From the NCBI GenBank assembly GCA_947650365.1, contig OX393552.1:23967981-24031980 (forward strand): 64,000 nt of DNA. Direction: 5' to 3'. The stretch comes from Chamaelirium japonicum (lineage: Eukaryota; Streptophyta; Magnoliopsida; Liliales; Melanthiaceae). This document shows positions 23,038 to 37,823 of the stretch, in pieces (within the stretch, counting starts at the first letter, position 1; every line of letters starts with the position of its first letter). A program made the position numbers and the translations under genes. The notes under the pieces are model-generated. The model was given only the letters and a program-made list of their open reading frames with translations. It did no database searches and had not been told where the DNA came from.

Positions 23038-23470
23038 AAATATTTCTATAATTTTTTTAATAATAGTAATTATTTATTTAATTATAAAATATTTTAAATA
23101 ATAGAAATATTTTAATAATTAACTTTTTACTAAAATAATATTTTTATTTAATTATCTAGTTATTTAATGAAATTAATTATTTTATTTATTTAATAATTAT
23201 TATATTGTTAAATAATTAAATTATGTACCTATTTAATGGTTTAAAATATTAAATAAAGAAATAATGATTTAATTATATAATTAATTTATTTTATTAGTTA
23301 TTTATTTTATTATTATTATTTTTAAAATTAATTTAATTAATTCATGAAATAATAAAATGTTGAAATAATAAAATAATTAGTTTAAATAATTAAATATTTC
23401 TTTAATTATTTAATTATTTAATTTATTTCATTATTTAATTTAATAAACTAATTAAATTAATTAAATAATA
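23038..23470. repeat. Short AT-rich block lacking the palindrome core
   Basis: Outer left arm joined to outer right arm, with the core and inner arms missing. It is the shortest inter-module block. Confidence 0.75.
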
Positions 23471-23958
23471 GGAAGTAAAGAAGGAAGATGAGGCACACCC
23501 AAATTTTTTGCTTTAAAAAAATTTATTTTTTTCTTTTTAAAAAATTTAAAATATTATAACTGTTATGAGATCGTTCGATCGGATGACTGTCCACCGTCGG
23601 ATCCCTCCCTTAGATTAGGGTTTCCCATATAATACTTAGGCCATAAGTAAGCTTACCCTATAAATAATATACGACCCCTTTAGGGTGGGGCACGTTTGAC
23701 GGCTCTCTTTTTCCCATCTCATAATATGTTATTAACACGAACATATCGAGCCCAATCGACCCGTCGTAAGAAAACAGAGAGAACAACGAAGACAAAAGAG
23801 AGAGAAGAAGAGAGATGAGAATGGTGAAATAAACAAAGAGGGAAGAAGTCCTGCTCCAGTCCATTGGCCATGGGTATAGGTTTGAAGTAAGAAGTAATCT
23901 AAATTCCAAAAATCCACTTCTCAATAGTATCATCTCAACGTTACTATGATTATCATTG
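23471..23958 (+). mobile_element. LTR-like module M9, full length
   Basis: Purine tract 23,471-23,488, LTR-like segment 23,489-23,723 ending CTCATA, PBS-like motif TTATTAACACGA at 23,729-23,740, leader to the conserved ATTATCATTG end. The dyad has one mismatch. Confidence 0.6.
23615..23666 (+). promoter_or_regulatory. Telo-box to TATA box of M9
   Basis: TTAGGGTTT at 23,615-23,623 and TATAAATA at 23,659-23,666, in the same spacing as in M1. Confidence 0.48.
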
Positions 23959-25175
23959 TAATATTTCTATAATTTTTTAAATAATAGTAATCATTTAATT
24001 ATTTGATTATCTAGTTATTTATTGAAATTTGTTATTTTATTTATTTATTAATTATTATATTATTAAATAATTAAATAATTATATAATGGAATTATTTTAT
24101 TAGAATATAAACATAACATAAAGAAATAATTGAATTATTCAAATATTTTATAAAATTATTAAATAATTTTTTGAATCATTATTCCATAAATTATAATTAA
24201 TCAAATATTTTTATTATCTACTTATTGAATAATTCAATAATGATTATTGAATTATTTTATTATTGAATTATTTAATAAGTAAATAATAAAAATATTTAAT
24301 TAAATATAACTTATGGAATAAGGATTCAAATAATTATTTAATTAACTTATAAAATATTTAAATAATTTTATTATTTCTTTATGTTATTAATATTTTTTCA
24401 TAGAATAATTCAATTATATAATTATATAATATTTTAATCAAATAATTTAATAATTTAATTATTTTATTATTTACTTATTAATTTAAAGTATAAATTATAT
24501 AAATTAATAAGTTTTTTTGAATAATAAAATAATTTAATCAATAATTACATAACTAAATTATTATGGAATAAAATTATTATATTATCATTTAAACAAATTA
24601 TAAAATAATTATTTATTTATATAACTAAAATATTAGGGTTTAATTATTTAGATAATTAAATAAATATTATTTAAATAAATTTTTTTTAAATAATTAAATC
24701 ATTAGTCAATTATTGAAATATTTAAAAACTTAATTAGTGAAGAAATATATCAAATAGATTATTTACTTAAAAAAATATATTTTTATTATTAAATAATTTC
24801 ATTTGTTAAATAAATAATAATTTAAATAAAATATTGTATAATGAAATAAATATAAAATTTTATTAAATTATGGGATATTAATTGAAATAACTAAAAAAAA
24901 TAATTATTTAATTAAATAATAAAATAAAACAATAATTTAATAACTATTTACGTATTATTTGAATAATTAGTTAATTATTTGAATATATAAATATTAAAAT
25001 ATTTTTTTAAATAGTTTAATATTTTTTTTAATAATCAAAGAAATATTTATTGATTTTAATATTTAATTAATAAATAATTTCATTATATAAATAATTAAAT
25101 ATTTCTTTAATTATTTAATTATATAATTTTTTTAACTATTTAATTTATTAAACTAATTAAATTAATTAAATAATA
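23959..25175. repeat. AT-rich foldback block
   Basis: Core near 24,252. Near 24,077 the left arm is joined to AATTATATAATGG; the H3 copy has 997 more bases at this point. Confidence 0.8.
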
Positions 25176-25656
25176 GAAAGTAAAGATGGAAGATGAGGCA
25201 AACCCAAATTTTTTTCTTTAAAAAAATATATTTTTCTTTAAAAAAATTTAAAATATTATAACTGTTATGGGATCATTCGATCGGATGACTGTCCACCGTC
25301 GGATCCCTCTCTTAGATTAGGGTTTCCCATATAATACTAAGGCCCTAAGTAAGCTTACCCTATAAATAATATACGACTCCTTTAGGGTGGGGCATGTTTG
25401 ACGGCTCTCTCATTCTCCCATCTCATAATATGTTATTAATACGAACTTATCGAGCCCAGTCGACCCGTCGCAAGAAAGCGGAGAGAGAAACGAAGACAAA
25501 AGAGACAGAAGAAGAAAGATGAGAATGAAGAAATAAATGAAGAGAGAAAAAGTCATGCTCCAATCCATTGGCCATAGGTCTGAAGTAAGAAGTAATCTAA
25601 ATTCCAAATCTCCACTTCTTAATAGTATTATCTCAACGTTATTATGATTATCATTG
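25176..25656 (+). mobile_element. LTR-like module M10, full length, divergent
   Basis: Purine tract 25,176-25,193 with a T in GATGGAAGA, LTR-like segment 25,194-25,427, PBS-like motif TTATTAATACGA at 25,433-25,444, complete leader. GAGGCAAACCC replaces GAGGCACACCC. It is the most diverged of the full-length modules. Confidence 0.58.
25317..25368 (+). promoter_or_regulatory. Telo-box to TATA box of M10
   Basis: TTAGGGTTT at 25,317-25,325 and TATAAATA at 25,361-25,368; the dyad reads ACTAAGGCCCTAAGT with a mismatch. Confidence 0.48.
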
Positions 25657-28142
25657 CAATATTTCTATAATTTTTTTAATAATAGTAATCATTTATTTAA
25701 TTATAAAATAAATTAACTAATTGAAATTTTTTAATATTTAAATTTTTATTAAAATAATAATTTTATTTTATTATTTAATTATCTAGTTATTTAATGAAAT
25801 TTATTATATATTTCATTTATTAATTATTATATTATTAAATAATTAAATTATTTAACTATTTAATGGTTTAAAATATGAAATAAAGAAATAATGATTTTAT
25901 TATATAATTAATTTATTTTATTATTTATTTCTTTACTTATTATTATTTTTTAAAAGTATTTTATTAATTAATTAAATAATAAATATTTGAAATAATAAAA
26001 TAATTAATTATTTTATTATTCAATAAGTAATTAATGAAAATATTTAATTAATTATGTTTAATGAAATAATTAATAATTATTAATTATAAATTATAAATTT
26101 TATTATTTTATAAAATATTTTATTAATTTAATTATTTATTAAATAAAGTAATAAAATAATATATTAATATAATAAATGATTATTTATTATTTTAAAAAAT
26201 AGATTATTTTAAAAAATATTTTATTATTTATATGATTAAATAATTAACTAATTATTTAAATAATAAGTAAATAGTTATTGAATTAATTTTTTATGTTATT
26301 ACTTCATGAAATAATTGATTTTTTGATGTATTTTATTTAATTTTTTATAATTTAATTAAATAATTTGTTATTTACTTCATTAGATAATAATTTATTTAAA
26401 TTTTTATTTATTTAACCATAAAATTAATTAATATTTAAATTATTTCTTATTTAATTAAATAATCTATTTAATATATTTCTTTATAAAATTAGTTTTTAAA
26501 TATTTAAATAATAGACTAATCTATTTAACTAAATTTTTTAAAATAATTTATTTATATATCAAATAGATTATTTACTTAAAAAATAAATATTTTTATTATT
26601 AAATAATTTCATAGGTAAATAAAAAATAAATTACAAAAAATATTTTATAATTAAATAAATATAAAATTTTATTAAATTATGAGATATTAATTAAAATAAC
26701 TGAAAAAAATAATTATTCAATTAAGTAATAAAATAAAACAATAATTTAATAATAATTTACTTATAATTTAAATAGATAGTTAATTATTTGAATATATAAA
26801 TAATAAAATATTTTTTTAAAAAGCTTAATAATTTTTTTTATAATCAAATAAATAGTTATATAACTATTAATAATTTTAAAATTAATTTAGTTATAGAATT
26901 AATAATTAATTTAGTTAGATAATTACTTATTTGAAAAAATTATTATTTAAACAATTCTTTATATCATTGTTTAATTAAAAAAAAATTAATTTGATAATTA
27001 TTTCAATAAAGAATTATTTAATAAATTATTTCAATAATAATTTAATAAGTTTATTATATTATAATTTAGTTATGTAATTATTAATTAAATTATTGTATTA
27101 TTTTAAAAAATTAATAAATAATATAATTTATTCTTAAAATTATTAATTAAATATTTTAAAAATAAAATACATAAATTTATTTTGTTAAAATATTATATAA
27201 TTATATAATGGAATTATTTTATTAGAATATAATAATAATATAAAGAAATAATAAAATTATTCAAATATTTTCTAAAATAATTAAATATTATTTGATATCA
27301 TTATTCTATAAATTATAATTAATCTAATATTTTAATTATTTACTTATGGAATAATTCAATAATGACAATTGAATTGTTTCATTATTGAATTATTCAATAA
27401 GTAAATCATAAAAATATTTAATTAATTATAATTTATGGAATAATGATTCAAATAAATATTTAATAATTTTGAAAAATATTTAAATAATTTCATTATTTCT
27501 TTATGTTATTAATATTTTATAATAAAATAATTCATTTATATAATTATATAATATTTTAATCAAATAATTAAAGTATTTTATTATTTAAATATTAACTTAA
27601 TAATGTAAAGTATAAATTATATTAATAAATAATTTTTGAAATTAATAAAATAATTTAATCAATAATTATATAACTAAATTATTATATAATAAAATTAGTA
27701 AAAATATATAGATTATTTACTTAAAAAAATTAATATGTTTATTATTAAATAATATCATAGTTAAATAATTAATAATTTAAATAAATTATTATATAATTTA
27801 TTTAATATAAAATATTATGAAATTATAAGATATTAATTGAAATAACTAAAAATAATATTTATTTAATTAAGTAATCAAATAAAATAATAATGTAATATAT
27901 ATTTATTTATTATTTAAATAATTAGTTAATATTTGAAATATATGAATATGAAAATATTTCTTCAGTTAGATTTATAATTTTTTAATAATTAAATAAATAT
28001 TTATTTATTTTAATATTTAATTAATAAATTATTAGTTTAAATTATTTAATTATATAGATAATTAAATATTTCATTAATTATTTAAATTTTTAATTTATTT
28101 AACTATTTAATTTATTAAACTAATTAAATTAATTAAATAATA
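25657..28142. repeat. AT-rich foldback block, 2.5 kb
   Basis: Long outer left arm (25,657-27,000), core near 27,372, right arm to 28,142. Its part from 25,923 is the same as 1-2,220. Confidence 0.82.
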
Positions 28143-28630
28143 GGAAGTAAAGAAGGAAGATGAGGCACACCCGAATTTTTGGCTTTAAAAAAATATATAT
28201 TATTCTTCAAAGAAATTTAAAACATTACAAGTTTTATGAGATCGTTCGATCGGATGACTGTCCACCGTCGGATCTCTCCCATAGATTAGGGTTTCCCATA
28301 TTATACTTAGGCCCTAAGTAAGCTTACTCTATAAATAATATACGACCCTTTAGGGTGTGGTACGTTTGACGGCTCTTTTTTTCTTTCATCTCAGAATATG
28401 TTATCAACACGAATATATCGAGTCCAAACGACCCATCGCAAGGAAACAGAAAGAGAAACGAAGATAGAAGAGAGAGAAGAAGAGAGATGAGAATGGAGAA
28501 ATAAACAAAGAGAGAAGAAGTCCTGCTCCAGTCTATTGGCCACGGGTATAGGTTTGAAGTAAGAAGTAATCTAAATTCTAAAACTCCACTTCTCAATAGT
28601 ATCATCTCAATGTTATTATGATTATCATTG
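28143..28630 (+). mobile_element. LTR-like module M11 (M1 type), full length
   Basis: Identical in layout to M1 at offset 25,922: LTR-like segment 28,161-28,395, dyad 28,304-28,320, PBS-like motif 28,401-28,412. Confidence 0.6.
28286..28337 (+). promoter_or_regulatory. Telo-box to TATA box of M11
   Basis: TTAGGGTTT at 28,286-28,294, intact 17-bp dyad, TATAAATA at 28,330-28,337. Confidence 0.48.
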
Positions 28631-29810
28631 TAATGTTTCTATAATTTTTTTAACAATATTAATCGTTTATTTACTTATAAAATAATTTAAATAATTAAAA
28701 AATTTTAATAATTAAGTTTTTATTAAAATAATTATTTTATTTAATTATTTAATTTTTTAATTATCTAGTTATTTAATAAAATTTATTATTTTATTTATTT
28801 ATTAAAATTATTATTTCAAAAAATTATTCATTAATATAATTTACTCTTTCAATTATTAATTAAATATTTAAAAATAAAATACTTAAATTTATTTAGTTAA
28901 AATATTATATAATTATATATTGGAATTATTTTATTCGAATAAAATAATAACATAAAGATAAAATTTAATTATTCAAATATTTTATTAAATAATTTAATAA
29001 TTATTTGAATTATTATTCCATAAATTATAATTAATCCAATATTTTTATTATTTACTTATTAAATAATTCAATAATGATTATTGAATTATTTTATTATTGA
29101 ATTATTCAATAAGTAAATAATAAAAATATTTGATTAATTATAATTTATAGAATAATGATTCAAATAATTATTTAATTATTGAATCAATAATTTATTCAAA
29201 AAAATTATTCGATTATCATTTAAATAAATTATTAAATTATTATTTATTTTTATAACTAAAATATTAGAATTTAATTATTTAGATAATGAAATAAAGAATT
29301 ATTTAAATAATTAATTATTTAGTCATTTATTAAAATATTTAAAAACTTAATTAGTAAAGAAATATATCAAATAGATTATTTACTTAAAAAAATAAATATT
29401 TTCATTAGTAAATAATTTTATAGTAAAATAAATAATAATTTAAATAAAATATTATATAATAAAATAAATAAAATTTATTAAATTATGAGATATTAATTGA
29501 AATAAGTTAAACTATTAATTATTTAATTAAGTAATAAAATAAGACAATAATTTAATAACTATTTACTTATTATTTAAATAATTAGTTAATTATTTGAAAA
29601 TATGAATTATAAAATATTTTTTAAATTGCTTAATATTTTTTTTAATAATCATTAAAATATTTATTGATTTTAATATTTAAATAATAAATAATTAGTATAA
29701 ATAATTTAATTATATAGATAATTAAATATTTCTTTAATTATTTAATTATTTAATTATTTTATTTATATAACTATTTAATTTATAAAACTAATTAAATTAA
29801 TAATATAATA
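28631..29810. repeat. AT-rich foldback block
   Basis: Core near 29,084; same as 2,709-3,888. Confidence 0.8.
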
Positions 29811-30262
29811 GGAAGTAAATAAGGAAGATGAGGCACACCCGAATTTTTTGCTTTAAAAAAACTTATATTTTTCTGTAAAAAAGTTTAAAACATTACAACT
29901 ATTATGAGATCGTTCGATCGGATGATTGTTCACCGTCGGATCTCTCCCATAGATTAGGATTTCCCATATAATACTTAGGCCCTTAGTAAGCTTAGCCTAT
30001 AAATAATATACGACACCTTTAGGGTGGGGTACGTTTGACGGCTCTCTCTTTCTCCCATCTCACAATATGTTATCAACACGAATATATCGAGCCCAGCTAA
30101 TCCGTCGCAAGAAAACGAAGAGAGAAACGAAGACAGAAGAGAGAGAAGAAGAGAGATGAGAATGGAAAAATAAATGAAGAGAGAAGAAATCCTGCCCCAG
30201 TCCATTGGCCACGGGTATAGGTTTGAAATAAGAAGTAATCTAAATTTCAAAACTCCACTTTT
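29811..30262 (+). mobile_element. LTR-like module M12 (M2 type)
   Basis: LTR-like segment 29,829-30,064, TATAAATA 29,998-30,005, PBS-like motif 30,070-30,081, leader truncated at the M2 junction. Confidence 0.6.
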
Positions 30263-30859
30263 TATTAGAATGTAAACATAACATAAAGAAATAATTGAAT
30301 TATTCAAATATTTTATAAAATTATTAAATAATTTTTTGAATCATTATTCCATAAATTATAATTAATCAAATATTTTTATTATCTACTTATTGAATAATTC
30401 AATAATGATTATTGAATTATTTTTTTATTGAATTATTCAATAATTAAATTATAAAAATATTTAATTAAATATAATTTATGGAATAAGGATTCAAATAATT
30501 ATTTAATTAACTTATAAAATATTTAAATAATTTTATTATTTCTTTATGTTATTAATATTTTTTCATAGAATAATTCAATTATATAATTATATAATATTTT
30601 AATCAAATAATTTAATTATTTAATTATTTTATTATTTACATAATAATTTAAAGTATAAATTATATAAATTAATAAGTTTTTTACAATAATAAAATAATTT
30701 AATCAATAATTACATAACTAAATTATTATGTAATAAAATTATTATATTATCATTTAAACAAATTATTAAATAATTATTATGTAATAAAAACTAAGTCTGG
30801 AATTATTAAATTATTAAATAATTATTAAATAATTATTAAATTATAAATTATTATGTAAT
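30263..30859. repeat. AT-rich block with palindrome core
   Basis: Core near 30,417; isolated satellite fragment at 30,784-30,802. Confidence 0.8.
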
Positions 30860-31210
30860 AAAAACTAAGTCTGGAATGCACACTCCGAAGCGTGGCGCAC
30901 CGAAGACCGGCCAAAATTCGCCCGAAAAACTAAGTCAAAAACGCGCACCCCGAAGCATGGTACATTGAAGTCCGACCAAAATTCGCCCGAAAAACTAAGT
31001 CTAGAACGCTCACCCCGAAGCGTGGTGCACCGAAGACCGGCCTTGCTCGAAATACTAAGTTTGGAAGGCGCAGCCCGAAGCGTGGCGCACCAAAGACTGG
31101 CCGAAATTCACCCGAAAAACTAAGTCTGGAATGCGACCCCAAAGCGTGGCGCACCGAAGACCGACCGAAATTCGCTTGAAAAACTCAGTCTGGAACACGC
31201 ATCCCGAAGC
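30860..31210. repeat. Short 65-bp array S1
   Basis: Same as 4,938-5,288, including the 60-bp monomer. Reads AACGCTCACC near 31,008 where S0 has AACGCTTACC, so S0 has a C-to-T change. Confidence 0.92.
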
Positions 31211-32124
31211 TAAAATTTTAATTTGATAATTATTTCAATAAAGAATTATTTAATAATTTATTTCAATAATAATCTAATAAGTTTATTATATAATAATTTA
31301 GGTATTTAATTATTAATTAAATTATTATATTATTTCAAAAAATTAATAAATAATATAATTTATTCTTAAAATTATTAATTAAATATTTTAAAAATAAAAT
31401 ACTTAAATTTATTTTGTTAAAATATTATATAATTATATAATGGAATTATTTTATTAGAATATAATAATAACATAAAGAAATAATAGAATTATTCAAATAT
31501 TTTATTAAATAATTAAATAATTATTTGAATCATTATTCCATAAATTATAATTAATCCAATAATTTTATTATTTACTTATTGAATAATTCAATAATGATTA
31601 TTGAATTATTTTATTATTGAATTATTAAATAAGTAAATAATAAAAATATTTAATTAATTATAATTTATGGAATAATGATTTAAATAATAATTTAATTATT
31701 ATATAAAATATTTAAATAATTTTATTATTTCTATATTTTATTAATATTTTTTAATAAAATAATTCAATTATATAATTATATAATATTTTCATCAAATAAT
31801 TTAAGTATTTTATTACTTCAATATTTAAGTAATAATTTAAAGTATAAATTATATTAATTAATAATTTTTTAAAATAATAAAATAATTGAATAAATAATTA
31901 TATGACTAGATTATTATGTAATAAAATTATTAGATTATCATTAAAATAAATTATTAAATAATTATTTATTTATATAACTAAAATATTAGAATTTATTTAT
32001 TAAGATAATTAAATAAAGAATTATTTAAATAATAATTTTTTGAAATAATTAAATAGTTAGTCAATTATTGAAATATTTAAAAATTTAATTAGTGAATAAA
32101 TATATCAAATAGATTATTTATATA
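31211..32124. repeat. AT-rich foldback spacer
   Basis: Core near 31,604. GAATTTATTTATTAAG near 31,990 is shared with H2 only; the other copies have GAATTTAATTATTAAG. Confidence 0.83.
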
Positions 32125-34578
32125 AGACCGATCGAAATTAGATTGAAAAACTAAGTCATAAATGCGCACCCTGAAGCGTGGCGCACCGAAGACCGACCTT
32201 AATTCGCACAAAAAACTAAGTCTGGAGTGCGATCCCAGAAGCGTGGCGCACCGAGGACCGGCCAAAATTCTCCCGAAAAACTAAGTCTGGAATGTGCACC
32301 CCAAAGCGTGGCGTACCAAGGACATGCAAAAATTCGCTCGAAAAACTAAGTCTGGAACGAGCACCCCGAAGCGTGGCGCATCGACGATCGGCCGAAATTC
32401 GCCCAAAAAACTAAGTCTGGAACATGCACCCCAAAGCATGGTGCACCGAAAACCGGTCGAAAATTCGTACGAAAAACTAAGTCTGTAATGCACACCCCGA
32501 AGCGTGGTTCACCAAAGACCGATCGAAATTCATCCAAAAAACTAAGTTAGGAACGCGCACCCTGAAGAGTGGCACACTAAAGACCTGCCGAAATTCGACA
32601 AAAAAACTAAGTCTGGAATGCGCACCCTGAAGCATAGTGCAGCGAAAACCGACCGAAATTCGCTCGAAAAGCAAACTCTGGAACGTGCACACCGAAGCGT
32701 GGCGCACCGAAGACCGATCGAAGTTCACCCAAAAAACTAAGTCTGGAATACGCGTCCTGAAGCGTGGCGCACCGAAGACCATCCAAAATTCGTCAGAAAA
32801 ACTAATTCTGCAATGCGCACCCCGAAGCGTGGCACAACGAAGACCGGCCGAAATTTGCCCGAAATGATAAGTCTAGAACGTGCACCACGAAGAGTGGCGC
32901 ACCGAAGAACGACCGAAATTCGCTCGAAAATCTAAGTCTGTAATGCGCATCCCGAAGCGTGGTGCACCGAAAACTAGCCAAAATTCGGTAAAGAAATAAA
33001 GTCTAGAACGCGCACCCCAAAGCGTGGTGTAGCGAAAACCGACCAAAATTCGCACGAAAAACTAAGTCTGGAACGTGCATGATGAAGCGTGGCGCACTGT
33101 AGACCGATCGAAATTCTCCCGAAAAACTAAGTCTCGAACACGCACCCCGAAGCATGGTGCACCGAAGACCGGCCAAAATTTATCCAGAAAACTAAGTCTG
33201 GAATGTGCACCCCAAAGCATGGCGCACAGAAGACCGGCCAAAATTTGCCCGGAAAACTAAGTCTGGAACGTGCACCCCGATGCGTGGCTCACCGAGGACC
33301 GACCAAAATTCGTCCGAAAAACTAAGTTAGGAACACGCACCCCGAAGAGTGGTGCACCGAAGACTGGTCGAAATTTACCCAAAAAACTAAGTCTGGAACG
33401 CACACCTCGAAGCGTGGCGCACCGAAGACCGACCAAAATTCGATCGAAATACTAAGTCTGGAATGCGCACCCCAAAGCGTGGCGCACCCAAAACTGGCTG
33501 AAATTCACCCGAATAACTAAGTCTGGAATGCACACACCAAAGCATGGCACATCGAAGATCGGCCGAAATTCACTTAAAAAACTATGTCTGGAATGCACAT
33601 CCTGAAGCGTGGAGCACCGAAGACCGACCGAAATTTGCCCAAAAAACTAAGTCTAGAGTGCGCACCCCGAAGCATGGCGCACAGAGGATCGGGCGAAATT
33701 CGCCCAAAAAAATAAATCTGGAACGTGCACCCTGAAGCGTGGCGTACCAAGGACCGACCGAAATTTGGCAGAAAAACTAAGTCTGGAACTCGCACCCTGA
33801 AGCGTGGAGCAGTGAAGACCGATCGAAATTCACCCGAAAAACTAAGTCTTGAATGCGCATGCCAAAGCGTGGTGCACCGAAGACCGGCAAAAATTTGCCC
33901 GAAAAACTTAATCTCGAATGCGCACCCCGAAGCATGGCGCACCGAAGACAAGCCAAAATTCGCCCGAAAAATTAAGTCTGGAACGCGCACCCCGAAGAGT
34001 GCCGGACCGAAGACCGACCGAAATTTACCTGAAAAACTAAGTTTGGAACGCGCACGTCAAAGCATGGCGCACCAAAGACCGATCGAAATTCGTGGGGAAA
34101 ACTAAGTCTGGAACGTGCACCCCGAAGCATGGCGCACCGAAGACTAACCAAAATTCACCCGAAAAACTGAGTCTGGAATGCGCACCCCGATGTATGGCGC
34201 ACCGACGATCAGCCAAAATTTGATCGAAAAACTAAGTCTGGAATGCACACTCCGAAGCGTGGCGCACCGAAGACCGGCCAAAATTCGCCCGAAAAAACTA
34301 AGTCAAAAACGCGCACCCCGAAGCATGGTGCATTGAAGTCCGACCAAAATTCGCCCGAAAAACTAAGTCTAGAACGCGCACCCCGAAGCGTGGTGCACCG
34401 AAGACCGGCCTTGCTCGAAATACTAAGTTTGGAATGCGCAGCCCGAAGCGTGGCGCACCAAAGACTGGCCGAAATTCACCCGAAAAACTAAGTCTGGAAT
34501 GCGACCCCAAAGCGTGGCGCACCGAAGACCGGCCGAAATTCGCTTGAAAAACTCAGTCTGGAACACGCATCCCGAAGC
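32125..34578. repeat. Long 65-bp array L1 (alpha type)
   Basis: Matches 6,203-8,656 base for base except for scattered changes, several of them CG to CA or TG (for example GCGCATGCC near 33,855 against GCGCACGCC near 7,933). These changes are shared with L2. Confidence 0.94.
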
Positions 34579-35915
34579 TAAAATTTTAATTTTATAATTA
34601 TTTCAATAAAGAATTATTTAATAATTTATTTCAATAATAATCTAATAAGTTTATTATATAATAATTTAGGTATTTAATTATTAATTAAATTATTATATTA
34701 TTTCAAAAAATTAATAAATAATATAATTTATTCTTAAAATTATTAATTAAATATTTTAAAAATAAAATAATTAAATTTATTTTGTTAAAATATTATATAA
34801 TTATATAATGGAATTATTTTATTAGAATATAATAATAACATAAAGAAATAATAGAATTATTCAAATATTTTATTAAATAATTAAATAATTATTTGAATCA
34901 TTATTTCATAAATTATAATTAATCCAATAATTTTATTATTTACTTATTGAATAATTCAATAATGATTATTGAATTATTTTATTATTGAATTATTAAATAA
35001 GTAAATAATAAAAATATTTAATTAATTATAATTTATGGAATAATGATTTAAATAATAATTTAATTATTATCTAAAATATTTAAATAATTTTATTATTTCT
35101 ATATTTTATTAATATTTTTTAATAAAATAATTCAATTATATAATTATATAATATTTTCATCAAATAATTTAAGTATTTTATTACTTCAATATTTAAGTAA
35201 TAATTTAAAGTATAAATTATATTAATTAATAATTTTTTAAAATAATAAAATAATTGAATAAATAATTATATGATAGATTATTATGTAATAAAATTATTAG
35301 ATTATCATTAAAATAAATTATTAAATAATTATTTATTTATATAACTAAAATATTAGAATTTAATTATTAAGATAATTAAATAAAGAATTATTTAAATAAT
35401 AATTTTTTGAAATAATTAAATAGTTAGTCAATTATTGAAATATTTAAAAATTTAATTAGTGAATAAATAAAATAGTTAATTTATAAATTATTTTATTATT
35501 TCAAAAAATTATTAATTAATATAATTTAATCTTTGAATTATTAATGACATATTTAAAAAATAAAATAGTTAAATTTGTTTACTTAAATAATTTTATAGTT
35601 AAATAAATAATAATTTAAATAAAATATTATATAATGAAATAAATAAAAAAAATTATTAAATTATGAGATATTAATTTAAATAACAAAAAAAAAAATTATT
35701 TAATTAAGTAATAAAATAAGAAAATAATTTAATAACTATTTACTTATTATTAAAATAATTAGTTAATTATTTGAATATATGAATAATAAAATATTTTTTT
35801 AAATAGCTTAATACTTTTATTAATAATTAAAGAAATATTTATTGATTTTAATATTTAATTATTTAATTTATTTAACTATTTAATTTATTAAACTAATTAA
35901 ATTAATTAAATAAAA
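34579..35915. repeat. AT-rich foldback block after long array
   Basis: Core near 34,972; the shared deletion joint lies near 35,465-35,482. Confidence 0.8.
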
Positions 35916-36329
35916 GGAAGTAAAGAAGGAAGATGAGGCACACCCGAATTTTTTGCTTTAAAAAAATTTATATTTTTCTTTTAAAAAATTTAAAACATTA
36001 CAACTGTTATGTGATCGTTCGATCGGATGACTATTCACCGTCAGATCTCTCACATAGATTTGGGTTTCCTAAATAATACTTAGGCCCTAAGTAAACTTAC
36101 CCTAAAAATAATATACAACCCCTTTAGGGTGGGGCATGTTTGACGGCTCTCTCTTTCTCCCATCTCACAATATGTTATCAACACGAATATATCAAGCCGA
36201 GCCAATCCGTGGCAAGAAAACGGAGAGAGAAACAAAGACAGAAGAGGGAGAAGAAGAGAGATGAGAATGGAGAAATAAACGAATAGAGAAGAAGTCCTGC
36301 CCCAGTCCATTGGCCATGGGTATAGGTTT
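35916..36329 (+). mobile_element. LTR-like module M13 (M3 type)
   Basis: LTR-like segment 35,934-36,169, PBS-like motif 36,175-36,186, mutated TATA, truncated leader. Confidence 0.58.
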
Positions 36330-37072
36330 AATTTATTTCTTTACTAAATAAGTTTTTAAATATTTAAATAATTAAATAATTATTTATATAATTATCTAAT
36401 TAATAAAATTCTAATTTTAAAATTATTTCAAAACATAGATTTTTAATAATTTATTTAAATCATAATATAATAATTTTATTATATAATAATTTAGTTATAT
36501 AATTATTATTAAAATTAATTTATAATTTAAAAAAATTATTAATTTATATAATTTATTCTTTAAATTATTACTTAAATATTTAAAAAATAAAATATTTTAA
36601 TTTATTTTGTTAAAATATTATATAATTATATAATGGAATTATATTATTATAATATAATAATAATAAAAAGATATAATTAAATTATTCAAATATTTTCTAA
36701 AATAATTAAATAATTATTTGAATCATCATTCCATAAATTATAATTAATCCAATATTTGTATTATTTACTTATTGAATAATTCAATAATAATTATTGAATT
36801 ATTTAATTATTGAATTATATAATAAGTAAATAATTAAAATATTTAATTAACTATAATTTATAGATAATTAAATATTAGTTAAAAAATTTAATTAACTATA
36901 ATTTATAATAATAAAAAATTAACTATAATTTAATTAACTATAATTTATAATAATAAAAAATTAGTTAAAAAATTTTAATTATATAGATAATTAAATATTT
37001 CATTAATTATTTAATTTATTAATTTATTGAACTATTTAATTTTTTAAAATAATGAAATTAATTAAATAATAT
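36330..37072. repeat. AT-rich foldback block with local expansion
   Basis: Core near 36,800; arm-segment expansion at 36,832-36,977. Confidence 0.8.
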
Positions 37073-37390
37073 GAAGTAAAGAAGTAAGATGAGGCACACC
37101 CGAATTTTTTGCTTTAAAAAATTTATATTTTTCTTTAAAAAAATTTAAAACATTACAACTGTTATGAGATCGTTCGATTGGATGACTGTCCACTGTCGGA
37201 AGAAAACGAAGAGAGAAATAAAGGCAGAAGAGAGAGAAGATTAGATATGAGAATGGAAAAATAAACGAAGAGAGAAGAAATCATGCTCCAGTCCATTAGC
37301 CATGGATATACGTTTGAAGTAAAAAGTAATCTAAATTCCAAAACGCCACTTCTAAATAGTATCATCTTAACGTTATTATGATTATCATTG
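37073..37390 (+). mobile_element. LTR-like module M14 (M8 type, internal deletion)
   Basis: Same roughly 169-base loss as M8, at about 37,202; leader complete. Confidence 0.62.
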
Positions 37391-37823
37391 AAATATTTCT
37401 ATAATTTTTTTAATAATAGTAATTATTTATTTAATTATAAAATATTTTAAATAATAGAAATATTTTAATAATTAACTTTTTACTAAAATAATATTTTTAT
37501 TTAATTATCTAGTTATTTAATGAAATTAATTATTTTATTTATTTAATAATTATTATATTGTTAAATAATTAAATTATGTACCTATTTAATGGTTTAAAAT
37601 ATTAAATAAAGAAATAATGATTTAATTATATAATTAATTTATTTTATTAGTTATTTATTTTATTATTATTATTTTTTAAATTAATTTATTTAATTCATGA
37701 AATAATAAAATGTTGAAATAATAAAATAATTAGTTTAAATAATTAAATATTTCTTTAATTATTTAATTATTTAATTTATTTCATTATTTAATTTAATAAA
37801 CTAATTAAATTAATTAAATAATA
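37391..37823. repeat. Short AT-rich block lacking the core
   Basis: Same as 23,038-23,470 apart from a small difference near 37,680, where it agrees with H3. Confidence 0.75.

Larger units (their letters stand above)
21130..35482. repeat. Higher-order repeat copy H1 (14,353 bp)
   Basis: Landmarks in this unit recur exactly 14,353 bp downstream: LTR-like modules at 21,563, 23,471, 25,176, 28,143 and 29,811, the short array at 30,860 and the long array at 32,125. Order within the unit: damaged-TATA module, deleted module, two intact modules, a 2.5-kb AT block, intact module, truncated module, short array, AT foldback, long array, AT foldback. The left boundary is where similarity to the other copies starts and is a convenience, because a tandem unit has no natural start. 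Confidence 0.9.
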